Positions 8,174 to 17,500 are shown, counted from the first letter of the stretch. The stretch is 17,500 nt of DNA from Stemphylium vesicarium (GCA_004380135.1 QXCR01000319.1:1-17500); one strand, 5' to 3'. Numbers and translations: made by a program. The notes: generated by a model from the sequence alone, not told the origin.

Positions 8174-11100
8174 AATACTACTAAGAATAAGGTTATGCTA
8201 GTGTAGGCAGTCCTAAAACGACCCTTTATAATATATAAGACACGAATCTATAGAACCTTAGGTTAAGAATAGAAGTCTTAGTATACAGATATAAGATAAT
8301 AGTAACTATTAATAGTAGTACTATCTAGATAATTATCTCGTTATAAGTAGTAGAAAGATATAATATACTCTACTAGGCTAAGAAATAGCTAGTATAAGTA
8401 GTATTAGCTAATAATAACCCTATAAGATATAGGGGCAGTATAATAAGGCTAGAGACCTAACTAGTGTTACTAGACGTAGTAGGGATAAGAGACTAGATAA
8501 ATATTAATATTATAGATCTTAGAGAAGAAGACATATTAATTAGCTATAATTAGTTAATTAAGTATAACCTAGCTATTAATTAGCTAAAGAAGATAATACT
8601 CGGCCGAGAACCTGCGCGCAAGGTTGCCAGAGTACGAAAAGAGACACGCCCGACAGTCTAGAGCTTACCTAAGAATAGGAGGATTAGCAAGATCTTACCT
8701 TATAAGATCGCGAGAATCTATAAGAAGAACTCTAAGAAAATAGGAGTTATATAGTTAAAACGTGCCGCAACTATAAAGGAAGAGCCTATACTACTAGATA
8801 TTCTAAAGAAATATAATATAAATAAGTTTAAAGAACTATTTAAAGAAATAGAAGTAACTAAGTTAGTAGATTACTAAAAGTAGGATTACGAGATCTATAT
8901 CTAAGAAGGAGCTAAGCTCGTTCTAGGACTAATGTACCTAATCGCGCCTAAGTATAAGCTAGAGTTACGCGAATACCTTAGAAAGAACCTAAGTAAACGA
9001 TTTATCCGCGAAAGCGAAAGCCTAATAGCTTCGCCTATACTATTTATCTAGAAAGCTAATAGAAAGTAGCGACTATGTATTAACTACTAAAGGGTAAATA
9101 GTAGTATAATAAAGAATTAATATCTATTACTACTAATAATAAAGCTTATAGATTAACTCTAAGGAGTAAAGTAGTTTACTAAATTTAATATTTAGAAAGG
9201 ATTTTACTATATTTAAATTACTAAAGGATATAAGTAGAAGACCGCCTTTAAGACAAAGTATAGACTATATAAGTATATAGTTATACTATTTAGTTTAACG
9301 AACGCGCTAGTAACCTTTTAGGTAGTTATTAATAAGGCACTCTACGAGTATCTAGGAATCTTCGTAGCCGCTTACTTAGATAATATACTAGTATATTCTA
9401 AAGGTACGCTAGAAGAATATATAAAATATATAAAGAAGGTACTATAGAAGCTTAAGTAATATAAGCTATACTTATAATCTATAAAGTATAAATTCTAAAT
9501 AAAGGAAATAGAATTCCTAAGGTTTATTATCTTAATAAAAGATATAAAAATAAATCTAAAGAAGATCTAAACTATATAGGAGTAGCTAACTTCTAAAATA
9601 GTTAAGAACGTATAATTCTTTCTAGAATTTGCGAACTTTTATAGAAAGTTTATTAGAAACTACTTCTAAATTATAATACTACTTATAGAGATTATAAAGA
9701 AAGAAGTAAAGTTTAAATAGAAAAAAGAATACTAAGAGGCCTTTAACTAACTAAAGTAAGTATTCCTTAAAGCCTCTATACTTAAGATATATAACTCTAG
9801 ATATAAGACGTGAGTTAAGACTAACGCGTTAGATTATATACTTAGCGCTATACTATTATAGCTATATAATAATAGGAAATAGAGACTAGTATTCTACTAT
9901 TCTAGAAAGTTCTTTAGAGTAGAACTTAACTATAATATTTATAATAAAGAGCTACTTAGAGTAGTTAACGCCTTTAAATAATAGAAAATATATCTATTAG
10001 AACTTCTAGACTAGATTAAAGTATTTTCTAATTACTAGAATCTAATAAGCTTTATAATAACTAAGAAGCTTAATAAAAGATAAGTCTAATAGGCTAAGAT
10101 ACTCTCTTAGTTTAACTTTAAGATTACTTATTAAGCTAGATTACTTAATAGAGTAGTAGACGCTTTAAGCTAAAGATTAGATCTACGAGAAGAAGGTTAT
10201 AAGGAACCACATAACGTAGTACTCAAGAAAATGCCCGACGGCAGTCTTAAGTACAACTAGCCGGAACTGGCCAGAATAGCCAAAGTAACCGCGCAAGTAG
10301 AGACGCTACAACAACATTAGCAGCAGGAAGCAGCTAACTAGCAGTTCGAGCCCAAGGCAAATAGCTCTAACGAACTGTTATAAGACGAAAAAGAGTACTA
10401 AGATATAGTTTTAAAAGAATAAACCTATATACCTCTATATATAAGAAGAGATCTTATTACGGAACTATATAAGTCCCTAAAATATAGATATATAGGATTA
10501 GAAGAAATAGTTAGACGACTAGTAAAGGTATTTACTATACTACGCTTATAAGCGCAGGTGTAGAATATCCTAGGTAACTATTTAGCATATTACTAGAATA
10601 AGCCTAAGAGATATAAGCTCTATAGTCTACTATAACCCTTATAGCCGCTAGAATAACTATAGACTAGTATAATAATAGACTTTATTATAAAGCTCCTAAA
10701 ATTATTAGAACTAAGATTAGTAAGACTCTATAATATAGTACTAGTTATTATTAACTAATTAACTAAAGTAATAAAGTTTATGCCTATAAAAGAGACTATT
10801 ATAGCGGAAGAATACGCGTATAAAGTTACTAAGGCACTAGTATTAGAGTATAGGATGCCTAAAGAGTTTATTACTAATCGTAATAAACTATTTACGTCTA
10901 AGTATTAGGACACATTCCTAGCAAAATTAGATATAAAGAAGAAGCTATTAACTAGCTTCTACCCTAAAATGGATAGCTAGATAGAACGAACGAACTAGAC
11001 ACTAGAATAGTATCTAAGGATGTACGCTAATAAGCTATAAGATAACTAGGTTAAACTCTTACTAATAGCTTAATTAGCCTATAATAGCACGAAATTAGCG

Positions 11101-11760
11101 ACTATAAAGCACTCGCCGTACTATGTAAATTATAGATATAAGCTAGTTACTTATTAAGATCTAAAGGATATAGAAAGTATTATAGTAGGCGTAGATAATA
11201 AAGCCCGCCTTATGCGAGAACTCTATAAAGAACTAAGTAAGAATATAGCTTAGAGAAACCTTACGATATCTAAAAGCGCAAATAAGTAAAGAATTAAGAG
11301 ACTAATCTTTAAGAAAAGAGATAAAGTTCTCTTATTAAGATAAAATTTAAAAGTTAAAAAGCTATATAGAAAATTAGATAACCTCTAAATAAAACTCTTT
11401 AAAGTTCTAGAGGTAATAAACTTAGTAAACTATAAACTTTAGTTACTACTAAATATACGCATCTACCCTATCTTCTATAAGAAATTACTAGAACTAGCAC
11501 TCTTAAACGCTAAGCTAGTAATAGATATAGAGCTTAAAGATAATAAATATAAAGTTAAAGAAATTAAGAATCTATAGAAGTTTAGAGGTTAGTAGAAGTA
11601 CTTAATTAAGTAGAAAGGATAATCTAAAAGCTATAATACTTAAGAACTTAAAGAAAACCTAATAAACTATAAGTTACTAGTATAGAAGTACTACTAAAAG
11701 TTTCTAAAGGAATTAGGATTATATTTATAAAAAGAAAGAAGTAATTAAAAGAGGGATTAA
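8171..11760 (+). pseudogene. pol: Gypsy-C pol relic: protease, RT, RNase H, integrase, chromodomain
   Basis: A single frame (frame 1) is readable for almost 3.6 kb if TAA/TAG are taken as RIP of Gln/Trp/Arg codons. The protease active site is at 8311-8322 (NSST in place of DSGA/T). RT runs about 8990-9540 with the active site now YLDN at 9373-9384, followed by AYLD...ILVYSKGTLEEY. RNase H lies at about 9800-10150 (Asp of TDAS now Asn). A Gln/Ala-rich, little-mutated linker spans about 10195-10390. The integrase zinc region is at about 10440-10600 and the core at about 10680-11130, with Asp 10753 and Asp 10876 both now Asn. The integrase C-terminus follows, then a chromodomain at about 11540-11700. 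The last TAA is 11758-11760. All catalytic centres are damaged. No indel frameshift was needed over the whole length. Confidence 0.88.
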
Positions 11761-11770
11761 AGATATTAGC

Positions 11771-12290
11771 CTATAACTAGCCTAGATTAGCTAATAGTTT
11801 AAGTAGTAATAGTTTAATAGTAGGAAGTTCTATACTAGGGGTAGAATTCCTCTTAGCCTCCTCTTTAGCACGTTCCTAAAGATTCAGGATCGCGAGGTTA
11901 CGATCAGCATAAGAATGCTTTCGCGCCTCCACCTCTAGGAGCTCCCGACGAAGACGAGCTATAGCCTTCTTAGCCCGAGCAAGCTCCAGCTTCTTCTCAC
12001 GCTCATCCCGCTAAACCTTCTCCTACTCTTCCTTAGAAATAAAAAGACTACACTCCGCCTTTATAGAAATATAGCTAGTATAACGACTAGACTTAGTATC
12101 TATAAAATAATAAAGATTCTTCTTCTTATAACGCTTATACTAGAACGTTATTTTAAGACCCTCCTCTTTTACACAATTAGTATAGAAGCGACGTTTAGAA
12201 GTTAAAGTTTACGCGCGATTATAATAAGTTAAAGAGATCTTAGGTATAGTTAGGAAGGCTTAAGGATAGAAAAATAGGCGCAGGGACGCC
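11771..12290 (-). pseudogene. Gypsy-C antisense accessory gene: Zn(II)2Cys6-like cluster plus coiled coil
   Basis: The frame is on the minus strand between pol and the 3' LTR, antisense to gag-pol and convergent with pol. Six codons at 12137-12139, 12128-12130, 12107-12109, 12080-12082, 12071-12073 and 12050-12052 show exactly C-X2-C-X6-C-X8-C-X2-C-X6-C. Five are TAT (one RIP step from TGT) and the last is TGT. This is the spacing of fungal Gal4-type Zn(II)2Cys6 DNA-binding clusters. Between them are KR, KKKNLY, and a basic/Ser segment. After SLFISKEE comes a charged coiled coil (about 11870-12015; KKLELARAKKAIARLRRELL and onwards), as in Gal4-type dimerisation regions, then a Pro/Thr/Leu-rich tail. 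The start is uncertain and the end is at TAG 11779-11777 or 11773-11771. The coiled-coil part is little mutated. The function is unknown; a DNA-binding or regulatory role is inference. Confidence 0.68.
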
Positions 12291-12360
12291 GCTACTATAT
12301 ATGCGACTTACCTCCTTAGTATAGGAAAATAATAACCTAGGGAATTAGAATAATCGCCCT

Positions 12361-12374
12361 AAGAGGGAGAATAA
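12361..12374 (+). promoter_or_regulatory. polypurine tract of Gypsy-C
   Basis: AAGAGGGAGAATAA lies immediately before the right LTR and is purine-only apart from one T. It primes plus-strand synthesis and confirms that Gypsy-C reads on the plus strand. Confidence 0.8.
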
Positions 12375-12912
12375 TATTATAGATAATAGTAGGTTAAATC
12401 CTTTAGTTAGGGAAAGCGAAGCTGGAGGCCAGCTATCGCACGAAACGAAGGATAATGATTAGCGAGAGGCACACAGATCACGTGACGTGCTATCCCGCCA
12501 AGGCTCGCTATCTAGGATAGCGGAGAATCATAGGATGATAGTATATAGATCACGTAATGTGCCGTCCTACCAAGATCTGCTATCTAGAATAGTAGAGGTT
12601 CTTAGGATAGCAGGACATCCTAACTATCTCTAGGGAATAAGATAGATAGAATAGTAATAGACTTAGTAAGGAGAATATAAGAATAGAAAGGTTTTATTAT
12701 TTCTCTTATTATAGTTAACTCTTATAGTTATATCTCTTACTTAGATTACTAACTAGTTATTTTATTATTTATATAGAATTAAATTATCTTTACTTAAATA
12801 CCTACTACCCTACTTAGTCGCTAGACAACTCTACGGGCCTACCGCCATACACTACCTCGCCTGCCTTAGTACGGACCAGGAACAGAGAAGCATCGCCGAA
12901 CCCCGTATAACA
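12375..12912 (+). repeat. 3' LTR of Gypsy-C (538 bp)
   Basis: A direct repeat of 5629-6166. The last 120 bp (about 12790-12912) keep C and G at roughly thirty positions where the left LTR has T and A, so this end largely escaped RIP. It ends GTATAACA, followed by the ATGCT duplication. The repeat pair in U3 is at 12475-12618. Confidence 0.93.
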
Positions 12913-12917
12913 ATGCT
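12913..12917. repeat. right target-site duplication of Gypsy-C (ATGCT)
   Basis: A perfect match to 5624-5628. Gypsy-B coding sequence resumes at once on its far side. Confidence 0.92.
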
Positions 12918-15838
12918 CTAGCGTTATACCTTTTTAAGTTTACGTTGTAGCAACTTGTGTACTAACTTTAGCTCATTAGCTGTGGCGATAGCTACTTCCG
13001 TTTTCGGGCTTGGTAGTGTACGTATAAAGAGATTTAGGTGTCTCCCGTGGTTTGCGTAGAACGGAGTCTATCCTATAGACTCTAAAAGTTTATTATTATA
13101 GGCTATCTATACTATTAGTAATAGTAAAACCTAGTTATTTTACTAGTAGTTAATATAGATCCGTAGATAGGCTTTTATTATATAGTTTATTTATTCTATT
13201 TATCTATCTATTTATAAATAATAAGCTATTAATAGCTTCCTTTTAGTACTAATTATAGTAAGTAATACTATCTAAAAGTTTAAAATAAAGAGCTTATCTC
13301 TATTACTAATAATTAACCTTAGTATGCCGTAGTATCTAATAATATAATTATTAATAACGTGCGTAAGTTATACTACTATAAAATCTTTATAAAAGGCAAT
13401 ATACTTAGCTTACTTCGTAAAATAATTAACTACTACGAGAATTACGTTATACGATACTTTAGTAATAGGGTCTCTTAAGACTAGTAGGCCTATAATAAAG
13501 TCTATAGAGATGTCTAACTATAGTGTGTTAGGTAGCTTCATTGCTTATATTTCTCTATAGGGTGCGTAAGTACTGTATTTATTTTTCTAATAATCTGCGC
13601 ATTTAGTAATAAAGAAGGTAATCTTATCCTTTATATATAGAAACTTATAGTTTTACTTAATAAGTTTTATTATTTAAGTAATACTAGGGTAATTATATAT
13701 AAGGTCGTTATAGTATTACTTAATAATTACTTCTTATAATTCTTTTAGTACTTTATTAGTAACTTATATAATTAGGTTTAGTATCTTTACTAATTTTAAT
13801 AATTTATCTTTATATTATATAAGTATTATAAATTTATTAATTATCTTTATTTTTATAATATTATATCTATAGCTAAGAGCGTTAGCCCTACTATTATCTT
13901 TTTTTAGTATAAATATAATCTTAAACTTATATTATCTTAATTCTTATAACTATTAAACTTATTATTTATTAAGTACCTTAGTAGTTATAAACGTAACTAA
14001 GTTCTTATAATCTAAGAATATTATAAGTTCTAAGTAATTCTTAGTATATACTTTCTAATACTTTAGATAAGTAATAATAGCTAATAGCTTCTTATTATAA
14101 ATATTATAATTCTCTTCTAATTCTAAAAGCTTACGTAAATAATAGGCTATAAGATACTATTAGCCTTTATATAATTAGCTAGCACATCCTTCTAGTGCGA
14201 GATCTAATAAGTTAGTCTTAAAGCGTAAGGGTTACCCTAATTAGAATATATAGAAGTATAATAGTATTATACTTATATTCTTAAGCGTCTAAAAGGCGTC
14301 TTCTACTTCTTTACTTTATATAAATAGTATATCTTTTCTTATAAATTTTATTAATAGAATAGTAATCTTAGAGTAATTCTTAATAAATTATTAATTAAAA
14401 TTTAGAAATTTTAAGAAGAATTATATTTCCTTAACTATCTTTAGTAATAGCTATTTTTTAACTACTTTAATCTTTTCTTCGCTTATACGTACTCTATTAG
14501 CTTCTACAATATATTCTAAGAAAGCGACCTCTTTCTTATAGAATTCGCATTTCTCTAGCTTAAGTTATAAATTAAACTAGTCTAGGCACCTTAGTACTAT
14601 ATAGATATATTTAATATACTCTTCTTTATTTTTAGAGTAAATAAGAATATTATTTAAGTATATAATAATAAAGATATCTAAGTAAGCTCTTAATATATTA
14701 TTAATAAGTTCCTAAAATATTACTAGGGCGTTTATAAGTCTAAAAGGTATAATAGTATACTTATAATATTTATATCTTATTTAGAACGCTATCTTCTATT
14801 CTTTACTTTTCTTTATTCTAATAAGATAGTATCTATCTTATAGATCTATTACTATAAAGATTCTTACTTAAGATAATTAATTCTAAAGTTCTATAATATT
14901 TAGTAGTAAGTATTAATTCTTTACTATAATATTATTAAGCTTATAATAGTCTACGCATATTCTTAGTAGTCCCTTCTTCTTTAGTATAAAGAGTATTAGA
15001 AATCTTATTAGTAATATAGAAGGTCTAATATATTCTTTTTTTAAGTTCTTATTTAGCTACTTTCTTAGTACTTTAAGTTCTATCTCTAATAGTTAATATA
15101 TTAGCCTAAAGAGTAGAGTTTTTCTTTTTTCTAGAATAATTTTATAATTCTAGAGTTAATACTTTAGTAAAGCTTTATTATCTATTACTTTTATAAAGAG
15201 GTGCTTAAATTCTTTATACTCTTTTAGAATATTAGAAGTTACGCGTTTTTTTAAAACTCTAACTTTATAATCTAGTAGTATCTTACTAGTATCTATTAAA
15301 TTAAACTCTTATATCTTAAGGCTATTCTTATATAAGGTTTACTATTCTTTAGTAATATTATAAACTATTCTCTTATCTACTATTAAAATTAGTTAATATA
15401 TAGGCTAGCTTATAGTTACGTCTAGTCTATAGTACTTAAATAAGAACTTCTTTAACTTCTAGTTAATCTATAAGTTATATTCTTATAGCTAAGAAAGTCC
15501 TAATATAATATTATAGGTAGCTAGTCTAAAGACGTCTAGGTCTATTCTTTTCTAGTACTCTTAGATACTAAGCGTTACGTTAGTAACCTTATATATAATC
15601 TTACTTTCTTCTAGTATTAATTATTTATTAGTAACCTATAGTAAGTAGGACTAATATTTCTATAGTAGTTAAAGTCTAGCTTTATCTACTACGTGCGCTA
15701 AAATATAGTTTACTTCTAATTCTAAATCTACTAAAGTATATATCTATACTCTATTAAGCTATACTAGTAGCTTAATAAGTTCTAAAGGATTTACTATATT
15801 AATCTTCTTAGCTAGGCCTTCTTAGCTATTTACTAGTC
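12918..15838 (-). pseudogene. pol: Gypsy-B pol, main part: protease, RT, RNase H, integrase
   Basis: One minus-strand frame (codon first bases at coordinates 2 mod 3). Protease lies at about 15665-15760 (LVDLELEVNYIL, with the VDSGA-like site at 15718-15731). RT runs about 15080-14600 with the active site now YLNN at 14649-14660, both Asp changed to Asn. RNase H is at about 14250-13880 (LALEGCAS, ENYNIYNKKLLAII, then a tail with GCTAACGCT for DALS). The integrase zinc region is at about 13730-13600 and the core at about 13510-13090, where both expected Asp are Asn (VVVNYFTK, IISNRDKLF). The last part before the Gypsy-C junction (about 13080-12918) is little mutated: TPFYANHGRH and SPKTEVAIATANELK are readable. 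The frame resumes at 5623 beyond the insertion. Stops are TAA/TAG at Gln/Trp positions, typical of RIP. Confidence 0.85.
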
Positions 15839-17193
15839 TAAAAAAGACTTAGTTCTAAATCTATAGAATTCTTTTATATTACTATACTTATCGCATGCGC
15901 TACTTAGGTATGTTTACTAGTTATACTCCTTATATTTATAGATAGAGTCGTCGACGTATCGTATCTTATATATAGTTTATATCTAGATAATATCTTATAA
16001 GTCTTTATAACTAGAGAAATAAGTATTCTTACGCTTATTCTATAAGTACTTTAGATATATGTCTTTAATATATATATCCTATTCTATCTTATACTTAAGG
16101 AATCTATGCACTCTTCTTAGAGACTATATAGATCTCTTCTTTTCTAAGTAATAGGTCTTATAGAAGTCGTACGTATAACTAATCTATAATAACTTAGTAT
16201 AGTAGAGGTTATAAAGATCGTACTAGTACTAAACTATAGTATCTTAGCTTATTTAGTTAATCTTTTATTTACCTTAAGATTAGCTTTATAATTATTACTT
16301 TTCTACTTCTTTAGTCTATAATAGCTTATTATTCTAAGAGTATTATACGAACTCTTAAACGTCTTATTTTAGAATCTTAACTATCTAGCTATCTAATTCT
16401 ATAGTATATAGAGTTATCTCTTAGATATCTTTATTAGAAGGTGTAACTATAAGTTCGTCCTATACTTATAGCACTTATTTAACCTATTAAAGATTTTTTA
16501 GTATTAGTAGGAACTTCTTAATCTTTAGAAGAATATTTTTTTAATCTTAATTAATCTTATAAGCTAGATTATAGAAGTGCTATTATATAATTTATAGAAT
16601 ATTTAGGGTTTCTATAGTATAATCTACTAATTTCTTATTAAGGTAGTAGAGTAGGCTATTAATCTATAGTAATAGCGACTCTATCTCTAGTAGGCTTACG
16701 TAGGGCGTACTTAGTTAATATTTTTCTTTAAACGTGGCTATCTTATTATACTTAGTACGTAGTAGTTTTACTATATCTTCTTCTAGTATATTATACTCCT
16801 TATTAGATATAAGTAAGTTATCTAGGTATTTAATTCTTATAATAGTAAGGTTCTTAATTTCTTTAAGAATATCTTCTCTATTATCTACTTAGTATTTAAT
16901 TATAGGTTTTATAATAACTTTCTATAATTTATTAGCTAGTTTACTAATCTTTCTAAGTATATTAACTTATTATATAACCTTATTTTTACTATAATAGTCT
17001 TATGCTATATAGCCTACTTTACTATAGGTATAGTAAGTAATTAGCTTCTTACTCTTATTACGCTAAAACTTTAGCTAACCTAGTTCTTTATTAATATTAT
17101 TAAGGTATATAGGCTTATAGCTATTTATAGCGTATATACTAGGGACTTAAGATGCGTAGCTTCGCTAACGTCCTTAATTAGAGTATAAATATT
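15836..17193 (-). pseudogene. gag: Gypsy-B gag relic, N-terminus missing, with zinc knuckle and long C-terminal extension
   Basis: The frame has codon first bases at coordinates 1 mod 3, different from pol. It begins abruptly at about 17193, where un-mutated sequence takes over, so the capsid part is lost. The zinc knuckle is at 17035-16994: Y-YT-Y-SKVG-Y-IA*D-Y, one RIP step per residue from C-X2-C-X4-H-X4-C, preceded by a basic FxRNKSKK stretch. About 380 codons then separate the knuckle from the frameshift site, much longer than in typical gags. This extension includes Lys/Glu/Leu-rich possible coiled coil (about 16950-16700) and a Tyr-dense cluster (about 16230-16140; YDLYNLYYTKLL, SYTYDFYKTYYLEKK) that probably was Cys/His-rich. 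Protein identity beyond the knuckle is unknown. Confidence 0.68.
15839..15845 (-). promoter_or_regulatory. candidate -1 ribosomal frameshift site T TTT TTA
   Basis: In the gag frame the minus strand reads AAG TCT TTT TTA GAC TAG, so T TTT TTA is in the X XXY YYZ register; this heptamer is a well-known retroviral slippery site. A -1 slip leads exactly into the protease-RT frame, which is open past the TAG. RIP of CA to TA could have produced the final TA, so the ancestral sequence needs checking. Confidence 0.6.
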
Positions 17194-17239
17194 AAGGCTA
17201 GTGTCAGGCCGGGTCAGGCCAGATGACGATATATACTAT

Positions 17240-17339
17240 CCTGCACCATGATCAGTAGTTCACTGATCATACGTACCTTTTGGTTGCATGGCGTAGTGGT
17301 GCAGGGCTGCGTCCTGACATTATGATCAGTGAACTGCTG
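17240..17339. repeat. nested inverted repeats
   Basis: ATGATCAGT and ACTGATCAT flank a 5-nt loop at 17248-17270. The 18-mer at 17253-17270 is matched in inverted form at 17322-17339 with one mismatch. CCTGCACCA (17240-17248) is matched by TGGTGCAGG (17297-17305). The two arms can therefore fold in alternative ways. Confidence 0.75.
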
Positions 17340-17387
17340 GCGTGCGGGGTAGAAAGCTAGTAGGGCCGAAGGCCGACTGTTCGATCC
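17289..17387 (+). promoter_or_regulatory. possible RNA polymerase III A box and B box (tRNA-derived SINE?)
   Basis: TGGCGTAGTGG (17289-17299) fits the A-box consensus TRGYNNAGYGG. GTTCGATCC (17379-17387) fits the B-box core GWTCRANNC. They are 79 bp apart, long for a tRNA but possible in a SINE head with an insertion. No clean cloverleaf, acceptor stem or T-run terminator could be drawn, so a functional tRNA gene is not called. Confidence 0.3.
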
Positions 17388-17500
17388 TCTACAAGGCCAG
17401 TTTCAGCATAAGCCGGCTTGTTTAAGCTGAAATACGCTGTTATGGTGCATAACGCGGTATTGTGAGCTGCTGGAGGGTCTAGTATTGCCTGCCTGTCTGT

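Larger units (their letters stand above)
5629..12912 (+). mobile_element. Gypsy-C: complete RIP-mutated chromodomain Ty3/Gypsy element (7284 bp) nested in Gypsy-B
   Basis: Two 538-bp LTRs (5629-6166 and 12375-12912) in direct orientation flank gag, pol, an antisense accessory gene and a polypurine tract, and ATGCT flanks the whole. The LTR ends are TATTA (formerly TGTTA) and TAACA. The domain order protease, RT, RNase H, integrase, chromodomain places it among the chromoviruses. It inserted into the Gypsy-B integrase-chromodomain linker in the opposite orientation to Gypsy-B. All protein genes carry many RIP stops, so the copy cannot transpose on its own. Confidence 0.93.
4129..17193 (-). mobile_element. 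Gypsy-B: minus-strand chromodomain Ty3/Gypsy element, split by Gypsy-C and truncated in gag
   Basis: Reading the minus strand from 17193 downward the order is: gag C-terminus with zinc knuckle, -1 frameshift site, protease, RT, RNase H and integrase (to 12918). Then comes the nested Gypsy-C (5629-12912), followed by the integrase C-terminus and chromodomain (5623-5226), an antisense accessory gene (4695-5261), a polypurine tract (4607-4623) and an LTR (4129-4606). Excluding Gypsy-C about 5.8 kb remains. The gag N-terminus and 5' LTR are absent because un-mutated unrelated sequence begins at about 17194. Confidence 0.85.
17194..17500. other. un-mutated, hairpin-rich segment truncating Gypsy-B gag; identity unknown
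   Basis: Base composition switches at about 17194 from TpA-rich to balanced, with frequent CpA/TpG. No protein frame is recognised. Visible structure: the direct repeat GTCAGGCC (17203-17210 and 17213-17220); TGTCAGG at 17202-17208 facing CCTGACA at 17313-17319; several inverted repeats (17240-17339); and two further stem-loops (17401-17432 with inner palindrome AAGCCGGCTT 17410-17419, and GTTAT/ATAAC 17439-17453 inside AATAC/GTATT 17431-17461). It may be the end of a young transposon or a SINE, running beyond the window. Confidence 0.5.

Noticed and set aside
12300..12320. GGTAAGT on the minus strand near the start of the antisense gene as a splice donor
   Set aside because: No matching branch point and acceptor at a plausible distance could be identified, and the surrounding sequence is too mutated.
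1170..17193. TAA/TAG read as sense codons (reassigned genetic code or mitochondrial DNA)
   Set aside because: Stops coincide with the loss of CpA/TpG on both strands and with Asp-to-Asn and Cys-to-Tyr changes; the un-mutated frame at 2-166 uses a standard code. RIP explains everything.
12918..17193. Gypsy-B as the 3' flank copy of Gypsy-A or of Gypsy-C
   Set aside because: It lies on the opposite strand and its RT, integrase and chromodomain sequences differ clearly from both.
17281..17400. A functional tRNA gene
   Set aside because: A-box and B-box-like motifs exist, but no consistent anticodon stem, acceptor stem or T-stem could be drawn and the spacing is too long.
1..17500. CRISPR array, rRNA, prophage or bacterial operon
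   Set aside because: No regularly spaced repeats, no rRNA motifs and no bacterial ribosome-binding pattern; the content is eukaryotic retrotransposon.

Overview
The window looks like a transposon graveyard from a filamentous ascomycete (Pezizomycotina; a Dothideomycete is plausible but unproven). Almost all of 288-17193 is AT-rich, very rich in TpA and poor in CpA/TpG. Recognisable retrotransposon proteins are riddled with TAA/TAG exactly where Trp, Gln or Arg belongs, and Cys/His codons have become TAT/TAC. This is the signature of repeat-induced point mutation (RIP). No intact host gene is present; every large coding region is a mutated relic.

Layout. 1-285 is the un-mutated 3' end of a Fot1/pogo-type DNA transposon. 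288-846 is AT-rich sequence in which I recognise nothing. 847-1078 is a probable solo LTR. 1079-4128 is a plus-strand Ty3/Gypsy pol relic (Gypsy-A), lacking gag and protease at the 5' end and the chromodomain at the 3' end. 4129-17193 is a minus-strand chromodomain Gypsy element (Gypsy-B). It contains a complete second chromodomain Gypsy element on the plus strand (Gypsy-C, 5629-12912) with two 538-bp LTRs and a 5-bp ATGCT target duplication. Removing Gypsy-C plus one ATGCT restores a continuous Gypsy-B integrase/chromodomain frame. 17194-17500 is un-mutated, hairpin-rich sequence of unknown nature that cuts off Gypsy-B gag.

Gypsy-B and Gypsy-C share an unusual plan. In each, gag has a zinc knuckle followed by a long Cys/His-derived extension. 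In each, pol lies in the -1 frame relative to gag, and a classic slippery heptamer (T TTT TTA in B, A AAA AAC in C) sits in the zero frame at the junction. In each, an extra gene lies between pol and the 3' LTR on the opposite strand to gag-pol. The antisense gene of Gypsy-C preserves the ghost of a C-X2-C-X6-C-X8-C-X2-C-X6-C cluster, the spacing of fungal Zn(II)2Cys6 DNA-binding domains, followed by a charged coiled coil. Gypsy-B's antisense gene has a similar but imperfect Cys pattern and a long coiled coil. These antisense genes are the most interesting content of the window.

The order of events I infer is: Gypsy-A, then Gypsy-B into or beside it, then Gypsy-C into Gypsy-B, then RIP across the nest. 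The Fot1-like element and the 17.2-kb segment escaped RIP, either by arriving later or by being low copy.
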